64,000 nucleotides of DNA from Smithellaceae bacterium (GTDB taxonomy: Bacteria; Desulfobacterota; Syntrophia; Syntrophales; Smithellaceae), in assembly GCA_030690945.1 (NCBI GenBank), contig JAUYFM010000004.1, positions 1 to 64,000 of the forward strand, given 5' to 3'. The notes beneath the pieces were generated by a model, which worked only from the letters and a program-made list of their open reading frames with translations, was not told the origin of the DNA and searched no databases. A program made the position numbers and the translations under genes. Shown in pieces: positions 42,324-50,577 of this stretch. The number at the start of each line of letters is the position of its first letter. Position 1 is the first letter of the stretch.

Positions 42324-43369
42324 TTTCCCCCCTTTTTACCGGTACTGCGGGCCAGGACGACAAACAGGACCAGAGCCATCAGGATATGGATTGCCGCCGC
42401 CGGAATCCGGTGGGTCATCTGGAGAATATCCCCGCCCGCTGTAATGATGGAAATCAGAAAGGCCGCCGCCACAATGCCCAGCGGACTCCCCATGGTGATC
42501 CAGCTGATCAGAAAGCCCATGTATCCCAGGCCCGGGGAAAGGCTCGGACGGAGCTGCCCGTGAATCGCCGAGACCTCGCCCATGCCGGCCAGACCGGCCA
42601 TGCCGCCGCCAATGAACATGAGCAGCAGGATATAACGGTTGGTGGAAACCCCGTTGCGGCGCGCCGCTTCCTGGTTGATGCCCATAGCGCGCATCTCCAG
42701 ACCCCAGCGCGTCCGGGTCATGACGAAATAGAACAAGAGGAGGCCGGCAATCGCGATCAAGGCCCCCAGGTGTATCCGCGAGTCGAGCAAAGAAGGCAAA
42801 ATGGCGGCATCGGGAAAGGGGGCGCTCTGGGGATAATTGGCGCTTTCCGGATCTTTCCAGGGACCGAAGACGAAGAAACTCACCAGCAGGATGGCCACAT
42901 AGTTCATCAGCAGGGTGGAGATCGTTTCGCTGGCCCAGCCCTTCGCCCGCATGAACCCGGAGATGGAGGCCCATAACCCGCCGCCCAAAAACCCCAGGAA
43001 ACAAATCCAGGGCAACATGAGCCAGGCGGGCAGGTGGGTGAAATTAACGGCGCCCCAAGTGGCGAACAGAGCCCCGATGAAAAGCTGACCCTCGCCCCCC
43101 ACGTTGATCAGCCAGATGCGGGAAGGTATCGCCACCGCCAGGGCCGTCAAGACCAAGGGAATCATTTTTACCAGCACTTCCGAGAACCCGTGGGAGCTGC
43201 CCAGGGTGGCCCGGAAAATATCGGCGTAGGCCCGGAAGGGGTTTTGTCCGAATACTAACAATACCATCGCAAAAACTGCCAGGGCCAGCCCGAAGAGTCC
43301 GCCGAAGCGGATCACCGCGGCGACCCGTTTATGCCGTAAAATCTCCATCAATCCCTTTGTCTTATCCAC
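42320..43369 (-). CDS. ABC transporter permease (nucleoside type), first subunit
   Basis: A 349-residue permease of the same family, with WLINVGGEGQLFIGALFATW and GMAGLAGMGEVSAIHGQLRP. About eight to nine membrane helices. Its start overlaps the end of the ATP-binding gene by 8 bp. Confidence 0.92.
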   Translation of the reverse strand: MDKTKGLMEILRHKRVAAVIRFGGLFGLALAVFAMVLLVFGQNPFRAYADIFRATLGSSHGFSEVLVKMIPLVLTALAVAIPSRIWLINVGGEGQLFIGALFATWGAVNFTHLPAWLMLPWICFLGFLGGGLWASISGFMRAKGWASETISTLLMNYVAILLVSFFVFGPWKDPESANYPQSAPFPDAAILPSLLDSRIHLGALIAIAGLLLFYFVMTRTRWGLEMRAMGINQEAARRNGVSTNRYILLLMFIGGGMAGLAGMGEVSAIHGQLRPSLSPGLGYMGFLISWITMGSPLGIVAAAFLISIITAGGDILQMTHRIPAAAIHILMALVLFVVLARSTGKKGGK

Positions 43370-44927
43370 GCTCCGCCCCTTCTCCTTTCGACCCGGTCAT
43401 CAGGTAGCCTATTTCTTGCACGGTGATGTCCCGCGGGGCGCTTGTCGCCACAATCTCCCCGCGAAGCATGACAGCCAGGCGATCACTGAGCGAAAACAGT
43501 TCCTCCAAATCTTCCGAAATAAGGAGAATCGCCGCCCCGGCATCACGGGAGGCCAAAAGTACCTCCCGTGCCGCCACGGCGCTTTGCACATCGAGACCCC
43601 GGGTCGGGTAAAAGGCGATGATCAATCGGGGATTATGGGCCATCTCACGAGCCAGAATCATGCGCTGGATATTCCCGCCGGAGAGAATGCCCAGCGGCAC
43701 ATAAAAAGGCGGGATCTGGAACCCCAGGCGTTTGAGGGAAGCCTGCAGATCGGTGCGCACGGCCTCCCAGTCCATCGAAAGGCCCCCGTGCCTGGCATAT
43801 CGCGAAACATCGGACATGGCCATATTTTCCTGCACGCTCAGCCACGGAAAAGCGGCCATGCCCAGCGGATCTTCCGGGATAAAGGCCGTGCCACTGTTGC
43901 GGACTTGTGCCACGGACCAACGCGTTGCGTCCTGCCCCCCGAGATATTTAGTTCCCCGGGCACATTTTTCGATGCTCAGGACAACATCGCCCAGCTCCCG
44001 CTGGCCGTTGCCCGAAACCCCGGCGACTCCGACAATTTCACCGGGCCTGACGGTCAGGTTGATCTCCTTGAGCCCTATGCCGGTTCCTTCCGGCTGGGTG
44101 CTTACCCCTTTCAATTCCAGAAAGGGGATTCCTTCTTCAGGCGGAGATTCACCCCGTCTTTGCGGAGATTCGGCCACGGCCTTCCCAAACATCAGGGAGA
44201 CCAGCGTATTCTCTGTGGCCTCCGCACCCAGGAGCGTACTGGCGATTTTCCCCCGGCGCATGACGGTAATGCGATCGGCACACTCGAGAACCTCTTTCAT
44301 CTTGTGGGTGATAACCACTACGGCGTACCCATCTCGGCGCAAATTAGCGAGTACCTGGAATAATCCAATCACCTCGTGGGGCGCCAGGCTCCTCGTGGGT
44401 TCGTCAAGAATCAGGATTCTGGCATCCGCCAGAAGTAATTTAAGCAGCTCCACTTTCTGACGTTCCCCCACCGAGAGCTGCCAGACGGGCGCTTCCGGTT
44501 TAACCTGCAACGAGTAGCGTTCGGAAATATTTTCGATGCGTGAGACGATGGCGTCATTATCCAGGATGAAGGGCAAGTCAGACAAAAAAAGAGCGATATT
44601 CTCGGCCACCGTCAGGGCCGGAATCAGGATGAAGTCCTGAAAAACCATGCCTATGCGTTGTCCCCGAGCATCATGGGGCGAGCGGATCTGCACGGGCTGA
44701 CCGTTGACGAGGATGCTCCCCCCGTCGGCCTGATAAAAACCGTACAGAATTTTCATCAAGGTGCTTTTCCCGGCGCCGTTTTCACCTAAAAGGGCATGGA
44801 TTTCGCCGCCGTAAATATCGAGATCGATATGATCATTGGCCAAAACAGCCGGGAAGGACTTCGTGATGCCACGGAAGGAAAGAAGGGGTGCCGGGTTTAT
44901 TTTCATGACTTCACCAATTCCTTGCAA
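43362..44927 (-). CDS. ABC transporter ATP-binding protein, double domain
   Basis: A 521-residue protein with two ABC domains. The first has Walker A GENGAGKST near 48-56 and signature LSVGERQKVELLK. The second has VAGVSGNGQRELG in place of a normal Walker A and LSGGNIQRMILAREMAHNPR. Such paired ATPases serve nucleoside (NupO/YufO) and sugar importers; the BMP-type binding protein shows this is the nucleoside class. It begins the transporter block after a 150-bp gap. Confidence 0.93.
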   Translation of the reverse strand: MQGIGEVMKINPAPLLSFRGITKSFPAVLANDHIDLDIYGGEIHALLGENGAGKSTLMKILYGFYQADGGSILVNGQPVQIRSPHDARGQRIGMVFQDFILIPALTVAENIALFLSDLPFILDNDAIVSRIENISERYSLQVKPEAPVWQLSVGERQKVELLKLLLADARILILDEPTRSLAPHEVIGLFQVLANLRRDGYAVVVITHKMKEVLECADRITVMRRGKIASTLLGAEATENTLVSLMFGKAVAESPQRRGESPPEEGIPFLELKGVSTQPEGTGIGLKEINLTVRPGEIVGVAGVSGNGQRELGDVVLSIEKCARGTKYLGGQDATRWSVAQVRNSGTAFIPEDPLGMAAFPWLSVQENMAMSDVSRYARHGGLSMDWEAVRTDLQASLKRLGFQIPPFYVPLGILSGGNIQRMILAREMAHNPRLIIAFYPTRGLDVQSAVAAREVLLASRDAGAAILLISEDLEELFSLSDRLAVMLRGEIVATSAPRDITVQEIGYLMTGSKGEGAERG

Positions 44928-45078
44928 GTTATGGCAGTTGGCGCTCGGATTTTTATCGGATGTTCCGCCTACATTTATTTATTTATTTATAAGCTGTCAA
45001 GTTATTTTCTTAAACCTTATTTTCTTAAACCGATCCGCTTCTGCTATCCCGGACACGGAGGAATCATACCGGCGGAGG

Positions 45079-46773
45079 TCACCCATTAAAAGGGGCTTGA
45101 TAGACCTGTTTCCCCTGAAAGATGGTCAACAGGATCCGGGCTTGGGATATTTCTGAAGGCGGGAGGGCGAAAATGTTCCTGTCGAGGCAGATGAGATCGG
45201 CCGACCGGCCGACGATGAGGGCGCCGGTGAGGTGCTCCTGGAAATCGGCGTAGGCGCCGCCGGTTGTGTGGGCATCGATAAGAGCAGTAAGCGAGACACA
45301 TTGTTCGGGCGCATAGACAGGCGCCGCGTCGGCATCGAGCCCCCTGCGGGTAGCGCCCACTTGGATGGCCGTGAGGGGATTGAAGGTGTTGAGCTCCCCG
45401 CTGAAAGGCCAGTCCGTTCCGCAGGTCACGGCGGCTCCTGACGTCAGGAGGCTCTGCATGGGGTAGAGTCGCCCGGCCCGTTCTCTGCCCAGGAAGGTCC
45501 GTGTCGTTTTCCGAAAATTCCTTTCGGCGTAAAACCACAGGGGTTGCAGGTTGGCGACTACGCCGAGAGAATGGAACCGGGGCAGATCGGCTGGATCAAT
45601 GAGATCGCAATGGGCAATCATGGGGCGGCGGTCCCGGTGGCCGTTAACCAGAGCCACATGTTCGAAGGCGTCCAGAGCCATACGGACGGCGCCGTCACCT
45701 ACGGCGTGGAGGTGGAGCTGGAAACCTGCCCGGTCCAGGGCGGCGGCCATGCCGTTCAGTTCTTCCGGCGACCAGAGCCGCTCGCCGCAAAAGCCCGGAC
45801 GGTCTGCATACGAATCGATGAGCCAGGCTGTGTGTCCCTCCACAACACCGTCAACAAAGATCTTCACGGTTCGGGGCGTAAGAAGGCCGCCTTGATAGGT
45901 TTGCCTGAGGGCCAGTAAATCTTCGATCTGATCCATCCCCTTTTCCGGTTCGCACAGGAGGGCCGCCTGAACCCGGAGGGTCAGCTCGCCACTTTGGTCC
46001 AGCACTCGGTAGGCCGCCAGTTCATCCTCCTTGGCCATGGCCTCATGGATAGAGACGATACCCAGTCGGGCCGCCATCTCCACGAAGGCCCAGCTGGCGG
46101 TGACACGATCCGCAAGTGTAGGGGACGGCAAGCGTGAAGCAACGAGATCCATGGCCGACCATTCCCGGAGAGTGCCGGTTGCCTCGCCGCTTCTGGGGTC
46201 TCTTTCGATAAGACCGCCGGGAGGGTTCGTCGTATCCGCTGTGATTCCCGCCAGCTCCAGTGCCCTGGTGTTGATCCAGGCGCTGTGCCCGTCGATGGAT
46301 TTGAGGAGAACAGGCCGGTCGGCAACGATGGCGTCCAGGTCACTGCGGTGGGGGCCACAATCGGGAAAGGCATCGGGCAGCCAACCGCCCCCACGGATGA
46401 AGGGCTGGTCCTCATTGGCCCGGGCATAGACGGCTACCTGAGACAGATAGGCGCGCGGGTCCGCGGAACCGATCAGGCGGCATTCGAACAGATTCAGACT
46501 CCCCGTCAGAGGATGGATGTGAGCATCCCGAAAACCGGGGAGAATCAGGCGCCCGGGCAGTTCCCGGACCTGTGTCTCGGGGCCGACAAATGGTCGAAGA
46601 CCGTCGGTCGAACCGACATAGATAATGGTCCCCTTGCGGATGGCCACAGCCTCTGCCCAGGATTGCCGTTGGTCAGCGGTATAGACGAGGGCATCACGAA
46701 GTACCAGATCGGCAAAAGTGTTTGCCGGTGTTCCCCGTTGCCGGCTATGAATAGGGCGGGCGATATCGTTCAT
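45079..46773 (-). CDS. YtcJ-like metal-dependent amidohydrolase
   Basis: A 564-residue amidohydrolase_3 family protein. The metal site includes GFRDAHIHPLTG (HxH near 85-87), HLHAVGDGAVRMALDAFE and the late CGTDWPFSG aspartate. Members hydrolyse cyclic or linear amides, so the protein may act on a heterocyclic or N-acyl substrate brought in by the neighbouring importer. It starts 3 bp after the HATPase-GNAT stop, hence is translated from the same transcript. Confidence 0.9.
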   Translation of the reverse strand: MNDIARPIHSRQRGTPANTFADLVLRDALVYTADQRQSWAEAVAIRKGTIIYVGSTDGLRPFVGPETQVRELPGRLILPGFRDAHIHPLTGSLNLFECRLIGSADPRAYLSQVAVYARANEDQPFIRGGGWLPDAFPDCGPHRSDLDAIVADRPVLLKSIDGHSAWINTRALELAGITADTTNPPGGLIERDPRSGEATGTLREWSAMDLVASRLPSPTLADRVTASWAFVEMAARLGIVSIHEAMAKEDELAAYRVLDQSGELTLRVQAALLCEPEKGMDQIEDLLALRQTYQGGLLTPRTVKIFVDGVVEGHTAWLIDSYADRPGFCGERLWSPEELNGMAAALDRAGFQLHLHAVGDGAVRMALDAFEHVALVNGHRDRRPMIAHCDLIDPADLPRFHSLGVVANLQPLWFYAERNFRKTTRTFLGRERAGRLYPMQSLLTSGAAVTCGTDWPFSGELNTFNPLTAIQVGATRRGLDADAAPVYAPEQCVSLTALIDAHTTGGAYADFQEHLTGALIVGRSADLICLDRNIFALPPSEISQARILLTIFQGKQVYQAPFNG

Positions 46774-46776
46774 TGC

Positions 46777-48306
46777 TTACAAATCTGCATTGTGGTCCCG
46801 GGCTTGGATATAAGCCAGGACATCTTTCGCCACATCGGAATAGGCTTGAATTTTGCCATAATCCAGGGCGACGTTGTTGAGATACTGAAGGATCAGGACG
46901 TCGCCCAGATAGGTTTCCGGTAAGATGCCGGCAAAGAAGAAACCGAGTTTTTCAATTTCCTCCGCGACGAACCAAGTGGTCGGGTTTTCCAGGGGGAGAA
47001 ACAAGTTGATCGCAGCGACCTGACGGAGGCACAAGTCGCGCAGGATGCCCCGGATCTCCCGGACGATCTCGGCGCCGTAGCGGTTCACCCAGATCTCCCC
47101 GCAATGCTCCGATGTGAAGATGCTTGTTTCGATGAGAGAGACATCGCCGTCAAACAGAGGCGCTGCTGTCTCTGGTTCGGCACAGGTGTGACCGGCCTGG
47201 ATATTGTCATACAGGTGGGTGATCATGGCCCGATGCTGAGGCGGTGCGTAGATGGACCGGGCCGGGGGCGTTGTGATATAGCGGAAGCTCAAAACCACAC
47301 TGATCCGTTGTTCGTTTTCTTCGGCGATACCCTTGAACCGCCAGGTGGTGGGGCTGGTGGCGAGCAGGATGCCGCAGTCCCTGAAGGCCAGGTTGAGGAC
47401 GCCCCGCTGTGTATAAACATGATTGGCCACGGAATAAGAATAGACACCGGTCAGGGGATGCTTTTTCGGCGTCGTGATGAGGAACTGGCACAGGCGGCCC
47501 ATGCATCCCTGACTTCGGTAGGCCTGATTGACGAAAACAAAGGTAAACTCGGCGATCCGTGCTCCCGGGGCAGGATAGACGAGGGCTGAATGCCCCATGA
47601 ACGTATTGTCTTCGGTGACCGCTACGGCGGATATCATCTCATCCGTCGCGTTAAGATCAATGATTCGATCCGGGTAGTAGATGTGATCGTCGAAAAAGGT
47701 GTAACCATGTGATTTATAGGCGCACCGGGAGATCTCGATAGCCTCGTCGGCGGCCATGCGCCGGACGGTGTAAGGGATTTTTTCCACGGTCCGTGTCTTT
47801 TCGGGTGCTTCCGGTTTGGCCTCTGCCACGTCCTGCCGTTCGGCCGGGGTCAGTAAGTTCTCGACGCTTTCCCGGGGAAAAAATTTTGTGAGGTGGGTCT
47901 CTTTTCCTTCCGGTCCAAGATTGAGGAAATTTAATTCATCCATGGATTCCCGCATGAGGAACATCCCCATGCCTGAAGAGGCCATTTGATCCAAATCGCA
48001 CGCGGGATCGAATTTGGGGAGATGCTCGGGATCAAAAGGGATGCCTTTCTCCTTGATGATAATCCGTATGCCCAACTGGACCCGTTCGCAGATGACATCG
48101 AAAGTTGCCGGTTCATCATCGTCGTCGTCGAAGGCGTATTTCATGACGTTGGTGATCCCCTCTTCAATGGCCAGTTCGATCTTGTAGAGGTCGTTACCGG
48201 TAAAACCATAGATCTCGGCCGCCCCACGCACAAAGGACTGGACGAGGTGCAGATAGGAAAGATCACAGGGGGCTGTTAGCTTCAGGGTGTGTTTTCTTTG
48301 GGGCAT
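46777..48306 (-). CDS. RsbW-like anti-sigma ATPase domain fused to a GNAT-like domain
   Basis: A 509-residue protein. Residues 1-140 are a HATPase_c_2/RsbW-type kinase: N-box ELAIEEGITNVMKYAF (about 43-58) and G-box MASSGMGMFLMRESMDEL. Residues about 175-330 look like a GNAT acetyltransferase (FTFVFVNQAYRSQGCMGRLC, with the R/QxxGx(G/A) CoA loop as RSQGCMG). The last ~150 residues also have a GNAT-like pattern. Such ATPases phosphorylate STAS anti-anti-sigma proteins or bind sigma factors. No STAS gene is in the window. It follows the REC-PP2C gene by 13 bp, the natural partner in partner switching. Confidence 0.82.
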   Translation of the reverse strand: MPQRKHTLKLTAPCDLSYLHLVQSFVRGAAEIYGFTGNDLYKIELAIEEGITNVMKYAFDDDDDEPATFDVICERVQLGIRIIIKEKGIPFDPEHLPKFDPACDLDQMASSGMGMFLMRESMDELNFLNLGPEGKETHLTKFFPRESVENLLTPAERQDVAEAKPEAPEKTRTVEKIPYTVRRMAADEAIEISRCAYKSHGYTFFDDHIYYPDRIIDLNATDEMISAVAVTEDNTFMGHSALVYPAPGARIAEFTFVFVNQAYRSQGCMGRLCQFLITTPKKHPLTGVYSYSVANHVYTQRGVLNLAFRDCGILLATSPTTWRFKGIAEENEQRISVVLSFRYITTPPARSIYAPPQHRAMITHLYDNIQAGHTCAEPETAAPLFDGDVSLIETSIFTSEHCGEIWVNRYGAEIVREIRGILRDLCLRQVAAINLFLPLENPTTWFVAEEIEKLGFFFAGILPETYLGDVLILQYLNNVALDYGKIQAYSDVAKDVLAYIQARDHNADL

Positions 48307-48319
48307 CTTACGTTACCTT

Positions 48320-49543
48320 TCATGTGAATTGGATGGCCAGCATGGAGAAGTCATCCTCCAGCACGTCCTGACCGTGATAGGCCTGCATCTTCCGATACAG
48401 GGCATCAATATCTTCGTTTTTCTCCAGTCGGTTCTGAAGCAAATAGGTTCCCAGTTCGTCCATGGACCACATGCCGCCCTCGGGACGTTCCACCTCATAA
48501 ACGCCGTCGGAGAAGACATAGAGATGGGCCCCGGGCGGAACGGTTGCGGAACCTCCCTGATACACGCTCTCGGGAAGTCCGCCAATGAATAAATTGGCCG
48601 TTATCAGTCGGGCAAGGGTTCCTTCCCGGGAAATGAGGAAGGCCGGCGGATGACCGCCGCTGGCGAAGCGAAGCTCGCGGGTCCGGCGGTCGAAAACGCC
48701 GTACCAGATGGTGAAATAGAGGTTGTTGTTGTGCTCCATGGGGAAGGCGTCGTTGAGCGCTGCCAGCACCTGCTGGGGTACCCGGAAGTCCGTGTTCGGA
48801 AGCGTCTGGGAGCGGATGGCGTTGAAGGCCGAAACGGACAAAAGGGCCGAGCCGACCCCGTGACCGCAGACGTCGAGGAGATACATGGCAAACATGTTCT
48901 CATCAATCCAGTGGTAGCCGAAGCTGTCGCCGCCTAACTGGGCGCTGGGGAAAAAGCGCCAGGCTGTGGTGATGGTTCCTTCGGATAAGGGCGCGGGCAT
49001 GAGAGAAACGACATAGTCCGCCGCCTGGGCCAGCTCTGCGGCCAGGGCCTGGCGGCTGGCGAGAAGGGCGGCGAAGGCCTCGTTTCTCTGGAGGAGGTTG
49101 ATATAGCCCTGGGAATGGTAACGGATTCGGGCGATGAGCTCAATTCGATCAGGGAGCTTCACCATATAGTCGTTTGCTCCCAGGGCAAACGCGTCGGCCT
49201 TGGTCTCCGCCTCTTCCTTGGAGGACAGGACGATCAGGGGCACATCCTTAAGCTGCGGGTGGACCCGGAAGAATTTCACCAGGGTCAGGCCATCGATATC
49301 CGGCATGATGAGATCCTGGAGGATAACCGTCGGTTCAAATCTGGCGGCGGTCGGGATGGCCTGGGTGGGGTCCTGACAGAACTGAAAGACGATATCCGTT
49401 TCCGGTTCGAGCATCCGCTTCACCGCCGCGCCGACAATGGCTTGATCGTCGATGAGAAGGACCTTGATTTTATGTGCCGTCAGGGTGGCCACTGAGGCTG
49501 GGTTTGCGGACCGGGCGGCGTTTTGTGTTTCGTTTTCCGTCAT
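48320..49543 (-). CDS. Response regulator with PP2C/SpoIIE phosphatase output
   Basis: A 407-residue protein. The receiver (about 26-145) has VLLIDDQAIVGAAVKRML, the phospho-acceptor in VILQDLIMPDIDG and KLPDRIELIARIRYHSQGYI, closely like the receiver of WspR. Instead of GGDEF, the C-terminus (about 190-407) is a PPM phosphatase with metal Asp motifs GGDSFGY, LLDVCGHGVGSALLS, SDGVYEVE and DDFSMLAI. It would dephosphorylate a phosphoprotein, most likely a STAS anti-anti-sigma factor, when phosphorylated by the CheA above. It overlaps cheB by 4 bp. Confidence 0.93.
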   Translation of the reverse strand: MTENETQNAARSANPASVATLTAHKIKVLLIDDQAIVGAAVKRMLEPETDIVFQFCQDPTQAIPTAARFEPTVILQDLIMPDIDGLTLVKFFRVHPQLKDVPLIVLSSKEEAETKADAFALGANDYMVKLPDRIELIARIRYHSQGYINLLQRNEAFAALLASRQALAAELAQAADYVVSLMPAPLSEGTITTAWRFFPSAQLGGDSFGYHWIDENMFAMYLLDVCGHGVGSALLSVSAFNAIRSQTLPNTDFRVPQQVLAALNDAFPMEHNNNLYFTIWYGVFDRRTRELRFASGGHPPAFLISREGTLARLITANLFIGGLPESVYQGGSATVPPGAHLYVFSDGVYEVERPEGGMWSMDELGTYLLQNRLEKNEDIDALYRKMQAYHGQDVLEDDFSMLAIQFT

Positions 49544-50577
49544 GATATGTTTCCTTTGCTGATGGGTATCTTTTTCAAAATTGCTCCCGCGATCATTTCC
49601 AGAGGCAGGATTTCGACCGCGCCGCCCAGTTCCACCGCCGCTGCCGGCATGCCATAGACAATGGAAGTTTTTTCATCCTGGACGATGGTGTGCCAGCCCG
49701 CCCTGCGCAATGAAGCCAATCCTTCTCCGCCGTCCCGCCCCATCCCCGTGAGGAGGATCGCCAGATCTTTCCGGGGCCAGTATTTCTGGAGACTTTCAAA
49801 GAAGGCGTTGACGGACGGACGATAAGGATAATCCCGGGGATCGGCCGTATAATGGAAGGCCCGATCCTGTCCCAGAACAAGATGATCGTTCGTTCCCGCA
49901 ACCAACGCGATGCCGGATTGGGGCCGCATTCCCTCCCGGGCAAGGGCCACGGTGAAGGATGTCTGGGAGTTCAACCATTCTGCCAGGCCCTGGGCAAACT
50001 GGAGATCGACATGCTGACAGATAACAATGGCGGCATCCAGACCTTTCGGGAGAGCAGACAGGATAGCCGCCAGGGCCTTGGGGCCTCCTGTGGAAGAGCC
50101 GATGGCAATCAGAGGCGGCCAGTGATCCAGTTCAGACCGGGTCACGGAAGTGCCTGCTCGCAAAGGTTTAGACACGCTTCCCAGAAGCTTGGCCATCGTG
50201 GCCATTTTTTTAAGCAGGGCGTCTCCGCCATTTAAGGAACCGTCCTCCTCACGGGTGGGTGTGGCGATGGCATCCAGCGCTCCGCAACCCATCGCCTCGA
50301 AGACCTTTCCCGCCTGCTTCGCGATGGCATCGGACAGGACCAGGATAGCGCAGGGTGTCTCTTTCATCACGTCACAGATGAACCGGGCGCCGTCCATGTC
50401 GGCCAGGGCGAGATCAACCAGCAGTATATCCGGTAGGTCACGCCGGCACATCCCGAGAGCCTCAACCCCGTTACCGGTTATCCAGGCAACGGTGTAGTCT
50501 GCTTCCAGGGTGATAACCTGACGCAGAATTCTCAGGGCGGCAACGTCATGATGAACAAGGGCAATCTTGAGGGGCAT
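49540..50577 (-). CDS. cheB: CheB-type methylesterase (WspF-like)
   Basis: A 345-residue protein with an N-terminal receiver (ILLVDLALADMDG) and a C-terminal methylesterase. The catalytic triad is Ser in AIGSSTGGPKAL, His in VICQHVDLQFAQ and Asp in LLTGMGRDGGEG. The receiver has HHD where most have a pair of acids, so phosphate activation may be weak. It removes methyl groups from the MCP, resetting its activity. It overlaps the CheA stop by 1 bp. Confidence 0.95.
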   Translation of the reverse strand: MPLKIALVHHDVAALRILRQVITLEADYTVAWITGNGVEALGMCRRDLPDILLVDLALADMDGARFICDVMKETPCAILVLSDAIAKQAGKVFEAMGCGALDAIATPTREEDGSLNGGDALLKKMATMAKLLGSVSKPLRAGTSVTRSELDHWPPLIAIGSSTGGPKALAAILSALPKGLDAAIVICQHVDLQFAQGLAEWLNSQTSFTVALAREGMRPQSGIALVAGTNDHLVLGQDRAFHYTADPRDYPYRPSVNAFFESLQKYWPRKDLAILLTGMGRDGGEGLASLRRAGWHTIVQDEKTSIVYGMPAAAVELGGAVEILPLEMIAGAILKKIPISKGNIS

